64,000 nt of DNA from NCBI GenBank assembly GCA_947846985.1, contig CANTUZ010000002.1:134315889-134379888 (forward strand), in the 5' to 3' direction. The stretch comes from Fratercula arctica (taxonomy: Eukaryota; Chordata; Aves; Charadriiformes; Alcidae). Below, one piece after another: positions 44,488-57,700 of the stretch (positions within the stretch are counted from its first letter, which is position 1; each line of letters begins with the position of its first letter). Under the pieces are notes generated by a model. It saw only the letters and a program-made list of their open reading frames with translations. It was not told where the DNA came from and searched no databases. The position numbers and the translations under genes are program-made.

Positions 44488-45571
44488 TTACCGCGCGTCC
44501 CAAAGGGCTGGGGGGGTTGCGAGCAGAGAAGCGGCAGGCACACGGCGCCCAAGAGCTGACGCGACCCTGGAGGAGGCCGCGGGGCCGGGCCTGCTCTGCG
44601 GCCGTGCCGGCTGTCCCCGCCCCGGGGCGCGGCTGGGGGCGGCGGCGGTTGGGCGCGGCGGCGGGGCCGGTGGCGCTCCGGCGCCCGAAGTTGTTGGGAC
44701 CCCGACTGGAGCGGCTGCTTCGGCGGGCTCTGGGGAACCTGCGCTGACGAGCCCGCGTCGGCGTGAGCGGCGCCTCAGGCTTCCAGAGCCTGAGCACGCT
44801 GGGGCTGTGTGTGGCTCAGGCGGCTGTTTTGGGGGAGAAAAAGTATTTTTTGTGGCTTATTTTTGTCGTTAGCCGCGTCAGCCCTCCCAACAGGGCCTGT
44901 TCCGAGAGGGAGCGCAGCTCTCCGAGATGCTTCTTGTAATGTATTAGTGCCGCTGTGCCTTCCTTCGCCGTGCACCTGCGCTTTTAAAAGCCACGTTTCT
45001 TAAGAATTTCACGTTTACTTTTTCAGTCCCGGCCCGCGCGCGCTCCTGTGCCCGGGCGTTAAGGTCCCTGACGAACGGCTGGGTCCGCGTCTTGTCCCCT
45101 GTCCCCGCACGCCGTGGTCACCGGGAGCCGTTCCGCCCGTGTCAGCCGGTGGTTCTGCCCCGGACACGGCTCTGACCTCCGGCAGCGCAGCTCCCTGCGA
45201 CACGGGGCTGACGAAAAACGGGGGGAATCGCGCACTGAGCAGCCGCCCCCGCAGCCTGGGCACGGCGGGCAGGCCCGCCCGGCCCCGCCTCGGCCGCCCC
45301 CCGAAGCCCACTTCCACCTCCCGGTGCCGGCAGAGGGAGGGCGGGCACGCCTGAGGCCCACCGAGGGCAGCGGAGGTTCGGCTTCCCCAGGGCCGCCCCT
45401 GGGCGGGCAGCCCGATGCCAGGCCCGCCCCGCCCCGCCGCCAGGTGCGGTGCCGCCGCCCGCGGGACCAGGCAGAGCCGTCACAGCCTGTGCCGGGTGGG
45501 GCGGCTCCTGCGGGCCGGGCCGGGCCGGCCAGACCCCTTCCGTCGGCGGGTGCCGAGCCGAGGCCGCCGCC

Positions 45572-45767
45572 ATGAGCAAGATTTCCAAGTTCTTCAAGGG
45601 GGGCGGCTCGGCCGCCTCCAAAGGCCGCGGGGGGCCCTCGCCGCAGGAGGCGCTGGCGCGGCTGCGGGAGACGGAGGAGATGCTGAGCAAGAAGCAGGAA
45701 TACCTGGAGTCGAGGATCGAGCGGGAGCTGGCGGCAGCCCGGCAACATGGCACCAAGAACAAGCGAG
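45572..45767 (+). CDS. CHMP4C: CHMP4C coding exon 1
   Basis: Codes residues 1-65 plus one base of Ala66: the basic N-terminus and helix 1 of the Snf7 core. Donor CGAG|GTGAGC. Strong Kozak context at the ATG. Very GC-rich because it lies in the CpG island. Confidence 0.96.
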
Positions 45768-48700
45768 GTGAGCCTTCGCCGGCCCCGGCGGCTCGGGGGC
45801 TTGCGAGGCTTGAAGTCCCGGTGTTCTAACCCGTCCTGGTGCTCTGATAAGGATAGGGGGGACTTCGGGGTATGCGGTGTGTTTCGGGGTTCGGCTGTGG
45901 ACTCCCAGCAAGCGTCACCACGGTGTGCGCACGCTGGGACACAGCAGCGGCTTTCGGTCTTTGGCATCTGTTAGTGTTTAATGCCTCGTGGTTTCATTAC
46001 GATGGGCTGATAACAAGGTGCTTTATTCATAACTGATTTAATGTCAGTGGTTCCCTGCGCGATACTTTTGTTCGTGCTGTGCATTACAGTCGAAGCTGGA
46101 TACATGGTGCTGCAGAGTACTGTTCATCGTGGGTTAGGGATCAGAGCCTGGGTGTTGCTCCTTGGTTGTGCAGATAGCAGAGGAGCTGACGAATGTGAGG
46201 ATCTCCTGTGTATTCAGGGATGAATTCACATTATCCCGGCTGTGAGGGCTGAAGAATATACTGCTTGTGACTGAGGAACAAAGTGATTCAGTAATTTGCC
46301 TCAAATCACGTAGGAAGTATGTGCTATCACTAAAAAAACCGAACATAATTCAGAGCATTAGGGACTATGGGTCTGGGCTGCTGTTAGCTGCAAAGGAGAG
46401 GGTACTAAGGGATAATAAGGTCTGGATCCTGCTTATACTGATGTAATCTCTGGGAAGCAAGTGACAGTAGCCAGTGTCTTGGGGATGTACAGGCCTTTGA
46501 GGAAAAAGTTAATTACTTCCTTGAGTCACCTGTTTGTCTATTCCAGGCTTTATTTTTCTTTAAAAACTTCAAAACAGAAGCAAAACATTTCGAATTAAAG
46601 ATTTGTGGCATAACAAGAAAGTAGGTCTTTCATCTGTTCTTTCTATTTCTGGATAACACTAAAAAGTTAATGCCATGTAACTTAGAACTTGTGAGGAGTT
46701 GTGGGTTGAAGGTGTTTTGGTTAGCTCTTTAATCTATATTTGTAATACTTTAGCATTTAATAATCATTAGCAAAAAGCATTTATTTAGAAAGGATTTAAA
46801 GGCATTGGTTGAAATGGGACAGATTTGAACTTGGAGGGAGTAAAGCCAGTGCCGCTCTGCAGCACAGGAGCTGTTGGGGTTGTCCTGATCCCAAACTTTC
46901 TGCTCCCCTGGCTTTAACTAGAGCATCTGTCTTGTCCCCTTGTGCAGGTACTGGAAACTGTGTGCTGGCACAGTGAGCTAGTTCAGGAAAACTAACTTGC
47001 TGTGGGACGGAGCAACCAGATAGCTTCTGGGTCTGGTGCCCTGTGCAATTGCCCGTGCAACGGGGCTGACTCAAAAAAACAGGCCTTCTCCTGTGACCGT
47101 GACAATTCCTGTTTAGATCCGGACCCGCTGCTGTGGAACTTCATCCCAAGGCTGGACTTTAAGCGGGCATGGTTGCAGGAAGAAGCAATGCTTCCTGCCT
47201 CGCTCCTGCCCCCGTGCTGCTCCCTTCTCTCCTTGGCAGAGCTCCCTCAAGGGTGTGTTTCAGAAAGCTGGATGTAGCTGTAAGATGTCGTGGGTTTTTT
47301 TGGCTGGGTTATTTTTTTACCCAGGGTAGGTAGATTAAGTTCCACTTACCCAGTTGAGTCCACAGCTGCACAAGTGCTCGGGCACCTGTGAAGGAAAGGG
47401 TGGTGCGCAGGCAGTAATGAGTACTTACGGTTGGGAGAAGGTGGATCTGCTTCTCCCTTAACTTGGCCGGTTGATGCTGGTTCCAGGTGTTTGTCAGACG
47501 ATGGCCTTGTGCGTCAGGCATGCAGCGTTAGACATATGAAGCTTTTCTACCAGGTGTTTGTTTCCATGGCTGTGCTCAGTGTGCCATTCCCCTGCTTTTA
47601 TCTATGCCATTGTTTGTGGAGTCGTGCCGCAAACTGGATTGTTGAGCGGATCATTGTTAAAAATAACTCCTTTTTATCCTGTCATTTGCTCAGGAACCTG
47701 CAGTTAAGGACAGTAAAGAGACAGGAGCAGGGCAAGAAGTACAGAGTGGGAATTTTTCATGCCAAAAATGGCTCTAAAGCCAAAATAGGGTAGTTTAACT
47801 ACAGTCAGAGGAGAAACTAACCTTGCTGTGCTGAAGTGCTAGAATTTAGCAGGCTAGTGAGTGAACTTAAATCCCCAAGAATACCCCTTCATTTCATATG
47901 TCAACTGCTTTGTGGTTTAATTGCTGTTGACTTACATATAGCAGCATATTAGCTGGTATACCGTACTATATAGTTCAGAGGAAATCTGTTCTAACCAGCA
48001 ACTATTGTAGCATTATGTAAACATACACACAAATGAGAGAATAAAAGTTTTAATCTTCACTGCCGTGTTAAAGTGAATGTTTCAAAGGGACCTTGTAGGT
48101 AATTTTTAATGTTGTATTTTCTTAATTGCATCTGTGGAGAAGCCTGTGGAAACTAAAAAGTGAGTGTCCGAGACTGGAGCAAGATGTATCTAAGTCTAGA
48201 ATAACGCACCAAATTAGCATGATCTCATTTGATTTTTAGACGTGTGAGTCTGAGTCAGTTATGCTGACGCAAGAGAGAGCAGATTCAAGCACCAACAATT
48301 TTTCACGAGTTCAGATGAATCTTGAACGGGTTCATATGACATCAGTAGGCTTAACTTGACTTAAAGGCCCTAACACATTAGCTGAAGCATCACTTAAATA
48401 TTTTTGGCTTCTCCTTTATGAAGTGGGTATCTCTGCAGTTCCTGTACCTAATCTGAAATTAGTTATGCTTTTGGGGTGATACATTTCCAGCATTCCCCAT
48501 TAATATCTTACTGCAGCTAGACCACTTGGTTTTCGAAATGGCGATGTGTGTTGGAATTCCTCCTGCAGAGGTTATGTCATTATAAGCAGTATTTCTTTTC
48601 ACAGTTAGCACTGCCTTTTAATTTCTCCCCATTCCAGATACAAACTCATGATTTTTTTTTTTATATCTCTTGTTATCCTTTTTTGGGTATCTCAGTTTCA

Positions 48701-51700
48701 GCCAGTGCACAGCTACCAACTCCTTCTGCAAATTGACCTTTCATCTTCAATATTTTGAGGGTCATACAGGAAAATTTAAAGGACAGAAATTGGTACTGAA
48801 TATTTTAGAACTTTAAAAGTTTAAAAGGAAATGTGTTTTCTGAAGTGTATCTGTGCCTGTGAAAATTAATATACATGTGAATGAGTGTTGTTTCAGTCTG
48901 GAATGTTTCACAGATCCTAAAAAATGGCTAAATGAAAAGAATTAAGTTAAAAGAAGCCATCCAGAATAGGATTAAACCTTAACCACAAAGAGCCACATAG
49001 TACTACTGAGGACAAAACCTATATAGAAAGTTGGAATAACATGTAGGGTTTTACAGGTAGATGCTGCTAACTATGTTGTGTGGTACATTTGGGCAGGGCT
49101 TATGTAGCCATGTGGCATTCCTTTTCCATGAGTTAGTTGTAACCAGAAGGCTGTTGAAACCAAACAACGATGTAGTAGCTGCGTGTTAACACGGACAGGG
49201 CTGTCATGCCTATGGCAGGGTGTATGACAGGTTGGGACTGAGGGTTTCTGGCAGGGAGATATGAGTAAGCCCTCAGTGCATCTTTATTCTGTGAGTTACA
49301 GCTGTTGTTCCCTGATCTTCATGATCACGTTTCAGGTGTCTTGCCATGAACTGGAATGGTTATAATGAGTCAAGTGCATTATTGTTCTTGAATTAGCACC
49401 TCAGTTGTAACTGTATGTGGCTTCTCCCACAAGGTTTTAAGGATTATTAATGCTGATAATGAGTTTACTTAGAGTGGTATGATTTTTATGGCCTCAGCAG
49501 CATTTCTTTTGGTTGTCCCTGGTGTAAGAGAGATTCTGATCGATCAATTCCTTGCAGGGCTGAAGTGGAGGTTTGTGAACTGTATCCAAGAATGAGATCC
49601 AGTATTTTCACTGTGGTGTTATATCTTCTGAAGAAACACTCTTTTCCTCCTTCACCAGTTTCCCCCTGGAAATTTTAAGGGTTACTAGACAATGCTTTTA
49701 TTTCTACTTCAGAAGATGAGATCTTCAGTAATTCCTGTACTGATGGATGTTGGTGGTGGGCTTGACAGGTAAAGGTGCTCTTATTGCTGTGTTGTGTCTT
49801 TTCATTCTGATCTGTCATGAAATCGTGAGGAGCCTGCCACAACTCTTTCTATGTCACTACTTTTGTTCTTTTCTTTAGAAATCTGGATATTCAGTGTGTC
49901 CAGGATTACTATTGCCCAGCTGGCTATTTCTGCTTCCTTAGTAAAAAAGTATCAGCATAGCAGTGGTATTGGAAAAGCGTCCTTCTGTTAATAACAGTAG
50001 TTCTTTAATATGCTTACTTAAACTGACATAATAGTCTGCTGTTGTTCCAGCCACTTACCTTGAAAATAAAATAAAAATTCAGATTAAAAGCAGTGGTTTC
50101 TAATCTATGAGCTGTATCCTGCTTGCTGGACTCAGAAGTAGAGCACAGGAAACATGCTAAAGCCCAGCCAACTGCTAACCACTTCATTATGAAATGCAGG
50201 AGTTGAATCAGCTTCTTTGGAGCGTGACAGAGACACTGTGTGAGATTGCTTTTTTCCCTGGAGAAGTCCTCCACCTCTGCCTGGTTGAATTGGTATTAAT
50301 TAGACTTGCTTCCTTAGACTCTACCCCTGCTTAGACTCTTCTCCCTGGGCCGATAGCCAACACCCTTTTTCAGTGCCATTCCTAGACCTTCAGTGAAGTA
50401 AGTTTATGTTCTTTGCTTAATTTATTTATTTTTTTTGATAGATATGTTATTCTTCAGTTTGGTTATTATAATGCAGTAGCATTTTTGTGAAGCATTTAAA
50501 TCTTATTAAATGAGTTGCACAGAAAATTTAAAATGCTTGTATGTGCTGTAGAAAAGCACTTAAAGTTCATGATAATCTCTAAAACAGAAAAATAGATTTC
50601 AAATAACAAGGAAATTCTCGTATCTTAGCTATAGGAGCTAGTATTATAAAGCACTGTTCAATGAAGGGCATTCATTTAATATAAACGAGAAAAAGCATAT
50701 AGTGTGCTGTGGGAATTATGCCTTGGTTGATAAGGAAGCAGTATGAATTGATTTCCTGTGAAGTGCTTTGTTCTATAAGTCACTGGTAAAACTAAAGAGA
50801 ATTAATAAAGATGATATGTTGCACTACAATAATTAGGAAAAGCTCTTTATGAATAGCTGAAGTCACACAGAGTCTGGCCTTCTTCTGTGGTTTCTTAATT
50901 TGGGTGCGGTTTAATTAAATCTTAATACAGGAACCTTCAGGATTTTGAAAACAACTCCTTTGTGTGTAACTGAGGAAATCCATTTTGTGTCTGAGCAGCC
51001 AATAATAACAGTACCATTACAGAGCCTCATTTGTGAAAAAACACTGACTGGAAGTATTTCCCTGTGACAGCTACTTATTCCAGCTGAAGTCTTTCTGCAT
51101 CAGCCAGTTAGTGCTCCTCAGTCTGCAGGGCTTTAAAGTCTTCTCTGGCACAGCTGGTGTTATGCTTAGTTTCAGACCGTTAAATTTACCTGGAATCTCT
51201 GGTTTCCTAACCTAAGTGTCCAGCATCAAGTTTTGATTCAACTGGAACTAAGGAAGGGAGTGGCTGATGTTCTAATGCTACCAATAATAAGCATAAATAA
51301 GTAGGGAAATAATGAGTAGGTAAAAAGATCAATTGTGGCATTAAGCCAAACTGATGTATTTTGGAATTGCCAGTGAGAATTTTATAGTTCTTACCTTTGC
51401 CACTTGCATGACATCATCTGGGGTTCATGCATCCTTTTCAGAGTATTCGGACCATGCCACAAAACCTGGGAAAATCTTGAATTTGAATACTGGGATTAAT
51501 CTGTTGTGATTGCGGTTTGCTGTCCTAAAACATTTTACTGCAGGTGCCAGAAGTCATTGTGTATCTCAGCCTGTATGAGTGCTTGTCCTTGCACAGCTAA
51601 TGATGAATAGCTTTGACCATGTTGATTTAAGCATTTGTCAACAAAGCAATAATTTTTTAGTGTCTTGTTGCACACCATCAAGCTGTACGCCCTCCTTGGA

Positions 51701-54700
51701 GGGATCCTAACTTCATGTGTACCCCAATGTCAAGGTTCAGTGTTATTGCATGTGGGCAATTATGTGAATGGGACAGCAACTAATCGCTGCTATCGTTTTC
51801 CTGAGTTTGGGGGGCTGCAGTTGCTTGCTGACTCTGAACCTGATACAAAAACTAAATGTAAGAGACAAGGGAAAGGACACCGCTATTAATAGCATTGAAA
51901 AAGCAATGAGTTAACTCAGTCTCTTTTGGCTTTGCTTGGTTTTGGGTTTTTTTTTTTGGTGGTCTGTGTGGGGGTTTTTTGTTTTTTTTTTTTTGGTTGG
52001 TTGGTTTTTTTGCCTGGCACGTGTAGTTTGGAAAGGACAGCGGTCAGGAAACGCTTGCGGCAAGATTGTGTGTGTTCCACCCAGAGGCTGAGAGAAAGCC
52101 CTTTTCTCCTCCTGCTTGTCACATGCATTTATTCTGGTAATGATTTACTCTGGGCAAAGTATGGTGCTCATAACTTAGCAAATATAAAAGATATATATAA
52201 TCTCAACCAATTTACAGCGATAATGGGGAGTAGCTGGATTTGGCTGTGGCTTTGTCTACAAAGTTCTGTATGTTTTCAAGTTTTAAGGTTTAAAGATCAT
52301 GCTTCTTAGTGATTGTAAGAAACAGATGCAGCTGAAAGCCAGAGAAATGCGAGTCCTCCTTTGATCTAACCCCCCTGCTTGGTTATGGCATTTGGGCTTT
52401 CCATTGCACCTGACAGTTTCTGCTGCTGAGACAAAGTTTAAAAGGCAGCATTGGTGGAGGTGTGGTTATCGTGACATCTTCTTACTCTGTCTTCCTTAGT
52501 TTTTACTTATATTTTGCAACCTCTTCTTTTCTTTGTTTCTTTCACCTCTTTCCTCCTTTCTGACTTCTCTCTGACATTTTTCTTTTTCCTCCCCATCTTC
52601 CCTGCTTTGCCTGTGTGCACAGGATGGAGTTCAAGATCTCCTGCAGTGGTGGAAGAAGCTTCTCTTCCCTGTGGTGCTAAAAGGAGTTAATCTAAAAGAG
52701 GCTTCCCAGCATGTTCATGCAACAGCATGTTGGTGATAAACAGGCTGCTGAGCTGGTGTGGGCAAAGTTTGTCTCCCTACTAGTAAGGTAGGAGGGTGAG
52801 AATTATAAATTCTGCAGGTTGGCTCGGTGCTGAACTACTTGTCCTTGCATTTTGCTATGAAAATACACAGTGCACTTTGCCTCTTCCCATTCCAGCTGCC
52901 TTACAAGCCCTGAAGAGAAAAAAGAGATATGAGAAACAGCTGAGTCAAATTGATGGGACGCTTTCGACCATTGAGTTCCAGAGGGAGGCATTGGAAAACT
53001 CCTATACCAACACAGAAGTGCTCAAGAATATGGGTTATGCCGCACAAGCTATGAAGAAAGTGCATAAAAATATGTAAGTGCTTCCTAATAGCTTTCAAGT
53101 TGAGCTTACTAACCATTTTCAAACTATCTAATAGCTATGGTCTGTTGTATCAAGTCAGCCAGTTTTGACTTAATTTCTGGTTCAGGCATTTAATGTCAGG
53201 AATGCTATTGGTGCTCTAATGTTATATTTGGCAGAAAAGTATCTTTTCTTAACAGCAAGTGTAGAAGGAAGTCCAACTAACTAGAAAGATCTGTGTGGTA
53301 CCTGTTTTTTTTTTTTTTTAAGTCTGCCTTGGCAGTAGAGAGTGGCCTCTGCCCTCAGTTTTTCCAGAAGAAAACTTAGTTGAAGAGACTAAGGGGACTC
53401 TTTTCTTCAAAGTCCATAAGATGTATTGTGTGATTCAAAGTACTAATTAGACCTGAATAAAAAAAGAGTATAATTTTTTTTGTGTGTGTGTGTAGTATTT
53501 TTATATGTCCTGTATTGTTCGATGAGGCGTTTTCCTGCCTGAATAAACAGAATTAAATCAGAAAGGTTCTGGGAGAAGTAAACAGGAACTGAAACAATAA
53601 TGAAGTTAACAATAAGGAGAAACTTTTAAATGGGTATAGTGCTGTTAAGTTCCTTTCAGTTCTGGTGAAAGCTTAACGTCAAAAAGGTTCCATCTATAAA
53701 GATGCTGACCTCGGGAAGGAGATGGGATGTTCCCAAGGATCATGACTGTTGGCTGGCAGAGGTATGGAAAGCCCAGAGAGGGAGAGAGACACAGACTGCG
53801 ACAGTTTGATTTTTGTTATAATCCCGAAGTGGAAGAAATTGGACTGGCTAAAACACACACAGAATCTTGCCAAGAAACATTAAGGTGTAGGTGAGGGAAA
53901 TTATTCCTTGTGAGTTCTGCTGTTTATACAGCCGTGGACGTAAAATGAGAATAGTCTGTTCAAGTTTTTCTGAGTCTCTCCCATAGGATTTGAATGATAT
54001 ATCTTTAAAAAATGTTTCCATGTTATCTTGCCAGGGACTTGAACAAAATTGATGATTTGATGCAAGATATCACTGAACAGCAAGATGTTGCCCAGGAAAT
54101 TTCAGATGCCATTTCAAACCGAGCCGGCTTTGGTGATGAGTTTGATGAGGTTAGTACTGCAGTAAAGCCTGTGAGTTTTAGCTGTTAAATGACTCCATAG
54201 TTATTTAGTTGTGCAGTGGCTTGTTACAGTGGTTTGTGTCTCAAAAGGTGTGGATGTGGAATTCCTTGATTCTAGCTTAGGACATTTTTATATATATATA
54301 TAATTAATAATATACACAATTTAATAAAGAAAATGTGTGTATATATATGTAAAAATATAGGAATATTTTTTATTTCTATATAAATTTTAAAAAGCCAATT
54401 TTAACTGCACTCCTGTAGTTGTTATTCTCATTTGTACCATGGAAGGAGGCCACTAAAACGTATAATTTGTACTTCTCCAAATGGATGCTTGAAACATATA
54501 ATTTTTTATGCTCCAAATAGACATCTGCTTGACTAAGTGCCTGTTCCTATGCCATGAACAGGCTGCTATTCACAAATCTGAATATTTGGACCAGTTTTTT
54601 AAGGTCTTTTTTGGTGCTTGGAGGTGCAGGTGCTTTCCCTGTTTTCCAGATTTTCTACAGACATAGATACATTAGGTAATTAACTAACATTAACATTAAT

Positions 54701-57700
54701 TTCTCTTGGAGGCAATAAGGTTTATTCTCTGAGCATTTTTCTTCCGAAACCCCCACAAGGCACTTAAGACCTTCTGAAAATTTGTTGCAGTAGCTTTCAT
54801 CCAGTGTTCCTGGGCTTGATTTTGGATATCTAACCAGGCCATTACTTACCTTCTGATCCAACCATATCTGAGGACTCAAGGGTCAAGTATACGCAAAATT
54901 CGTGCAATCTGTGGAATGCAGAGCTATGGATCAGGCTCAATATCACAGCCAGTTTGGTTTTGGTTTTTAGCTGTGTTTTAAAATGACCAAGCACTAGGGA
55001 TCATTTTAAGAATGTTCTAAAGAATCAAACAATTCACACCTTCCCTCGCTCATTTGTTCCTATGTGCCCAAATGGATAACAGGGAAAAATACATATGCTA
55101 TATCATATTTGCTTCATTTGTGGAGGAGAGGAAATTTCATTCAACAGTTATAATTTGTTGAAAATAATAGTAATTCTTTGTATTTTATTCCCATTATGTG
55201 CTTTCCTATTTTTTGACTTTGAAGGTAAATAGACTTTCAAGAAACATTTAATCAATACTGGCACAAGGAATGGGATTTGGCCTGTGTAAACTGGGCTTCA
55301 AACAGCTGAAAAACACTGCCATCCCAAACAGCTATCCAGTGTTGGTTACTTCTCATCAGTGCTTAACTTTTAGGAGTCTAGACTTTGTAAGCACGTTGTA
55401 GATTGACCTGGAAGTTCGTAAGAGATACTAGTCTAAGTTGATGTGTTTGTTTTCTGTTCTGGGAAAATGTCACATGGAGCATCATTGTACCATGATGCCT
55501 ATGCATAGGAGCATAATACTTTTAGCACTTGTCCAGTAATTGGGAAACCTGGTTTGCAGGCCACTTCAGCTTAGAAGTGCTAGAATCAATTACTTAGTTG
55601 CTGGGTTATGAGGTGATTTGTGTTGGAGCGTGATATTTAATTTTATTTTTTTGAAGGACATTTTGACCACAGAGTTGGATTTCCTCTTCACACATGTGCC
55701 ATGGACATAAGGAGATAATGGAAGCATTTAATTTCTACTGCTCCAGATAGACACAAAAAATAAGGGTTCTTTCTCCCTGGGTTGGCACAGTGTATGTCAT
55801 GAAGAATGCAAAAAAGCTCGGTACTACTGAGTAGGATGCTCACTGGGAGGGGTGACCCTTGCCTGGAGGCCTGTTTCTGATAACCAAACGCAAAACATGC
55901 ACATTCTAGTGGACAAAGCCTGGGACCTGAGAGTTCACATGGTATCTTCCCTCTGCTCTCTTTTTGGCCCAGGTTCAAGAAGAGAAAGGGGATTTGTTAT
56001 TGCTGTTGTAGAGCAATGCCTGAGTTGTGGGAAACATAAGTTAAATCCATGCCTGAGGTTTAGAACTTAGAACTTGGGTCTCCCACTTTGAGAGCAGCTG
56101 TTCTAGCCATCACACTATTATGTTAAAAGTGTAGGGGTTATAACCACTGTTTCCTTCACTTCTTTTTTATTTTCTTTTTTTTTTTTTCCCCCCTGAGCCT
56201 GTAGTGGCTGACATGCCTCTTAATTGTTTACTTGTTCAGCAGAGGTTGATAAGGACTAATTTGGTGTGGGAGAGTGTTAGATGACCATGTAGAGATCTTC
56301 AGAAATACCTGTTTCCATTGACTTTACAACAACTTGGATACTAACTTTGTAAGAAGCTTGTATTCACACCACTGCCTGAGGCACTTGAAAGTACAGATAC
56401 ATTTGCGCCTCAGCTAAATGCTGAAGTTAGACATGGGGCCCCAGCTTGCACATTTCTTTGAGATGTCAATTGAACATCATCAGTTGTAGACCTGATGCTG
56501 AAATTTTTAGATGATATCCTAGTATTTGCACTGTGAACTAGGTCAGACAGGCAAACTGTAGCCTTTTTTGGCCTTAAAAATATAAAAACACGAGAAAGTA
56601 AGTCTAGGAAGGCCTGTGTGGCTATGTAATTATCATTTTAATTTCCACATTGGTGATAAGGTATAAGTGGGTAGGCAAAGACCACTTCAATACTTTCAAT
56701 ACTAGTAGATCTCACTTTGCTACAGCCACTTCTTCCCCACCCACTTTTTCCCATTGTTTCTTTTTAAACCATTTTATCAACATGGCAAAAGTCCATTTCT
56801 CTACAAAGAGAGAATAATATTTAAGCTAATATTTAGCTTCCTTTCTTTGGGAAACTCCAGCCAAGGAATAAGTCTTCATCTTTTTAAAAAAGTGTTGTAG
56901 CCTCTTTATTTTTATATTATACAAGTGGGTTAGATCATCTGTCCAAATCAACTTCTGCGGCTAAAAGCCCAAGAGTGTTACGTGCTTCAAAAGTGAATAA
57001 CAGGACCCAGGAGGACAGCTCTGATTCCAGTGCTGCTTTGAAATCATATATAATCCTGGACTTGTGCAATAGGGTTGAAGCATAATGTTTTAATGACAGG
57101 CTACCTTATAACCTGTTTTCTTTTTCAAATCGGAGAAGTTGCACGTTAAAATTAGAAACTGTTAAAGAGTACAGGCTCTAGACTTGGAACAAACCTGAGG
57201 AAAGCAGAGGGACCTTTTTTTTGGACTATTTTTCTCTTTGCCTTTTGGACGAGTACTACACTTTTCTTTCTGATTTTATACCTTATCCGTTTCTAACTTC
57301 CATTGTCCTTCTTTCAACTTTCAATTAAGGTTTATTGTTATTGCCCATACTTAGTAAAAATTATACTTGTGATATGCTTTTTTTTTTAATATATTTGTTT
57401 CCAGGTCTAAACTGTTTTTTCAGTAGTGCTTTGCTTCATAGTTGTTAAATGTGCCCTTTCCTGAGATCACTGTCAGGACAATGAATTTGTAAATGGTATT
57501 TTGCTTGAATTTAGGATGAGTTGATGGCAGAATTAGAAGAACTGGAGCAAGAAGAACTGAACAAGGAAATGAGAGATGTCAGGCTGCCAAGTGTTCCATC
57601 CACATCGCTGCCTTCTCGCCCTGGTAAACTTCTTGCCATTTTATGCTTCTCATGATTAAGGCATGCTGTGAGTAGGACGAGAGGAAGAGAGAGCTCCACA

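Larger units (their letters stand above)
44040..45830. promoter_or_regulatory. CpG island between the divergent ZFAND1 and CHMP4C genes
   Basis: A GC- and CpG-rich block of about 1.8 kb covering both first exons. The start codons, 44,487 (minus) and 45,572 (plus), are only 1,084 bp apart and point away from each other. The layout fits a bidirectional promoter. GC boxes (CCCGCC types) are frequent and I see no TATA box. Frames of up to 302 codons in the island are compositional artefacts. Confidence 0.75.
45768..52895. other. CHMP4C intron 1
   Basis: 7.1-kb intron. It begins in the CpG island, then turns AT-rich. It holds a MIR-like relic (about 46,262-46,325) and a T/G-rich low-complexity run (51,944-52,011). 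An in-frame ATG at 52,796 upstream of exon 2 gives a 93-codon frame, but without promoter evidence I treat it as chance. No CR1 was found. Confidence 0.7.

Noticed and set aside
43944..44872. Long overlapping plus-strand frames of 267, 238 and 138 codons.
   Set aside because: They arise from the stop-free 50-bp minisatellite and CpG-island composition. Three frames are open at once, and the products are Pro/Gly/Ala-rich with no domain.
45059..45967. A 302-codon minus-strand frame across the CHMP4C promoter and first exon.
   Set aside because: Antisense of a GC-rich coding exon and island; composition is low-complexity Pro/Gly/Arg with no recognisable family.
51926..52309. A 127-codon Phe/Val-rich frame.
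   Set aside because: Built on a T/G low-complexity run in CHMP4C intron 1.
52796..52895. An in-frame ATG upstream of CHMP4C exon 2 that could give an alternative N-terminus.
   Set aside because: Normal acceptor and phase at 52,896 and no promoter features upstream; most likely an intron frame open by chance.
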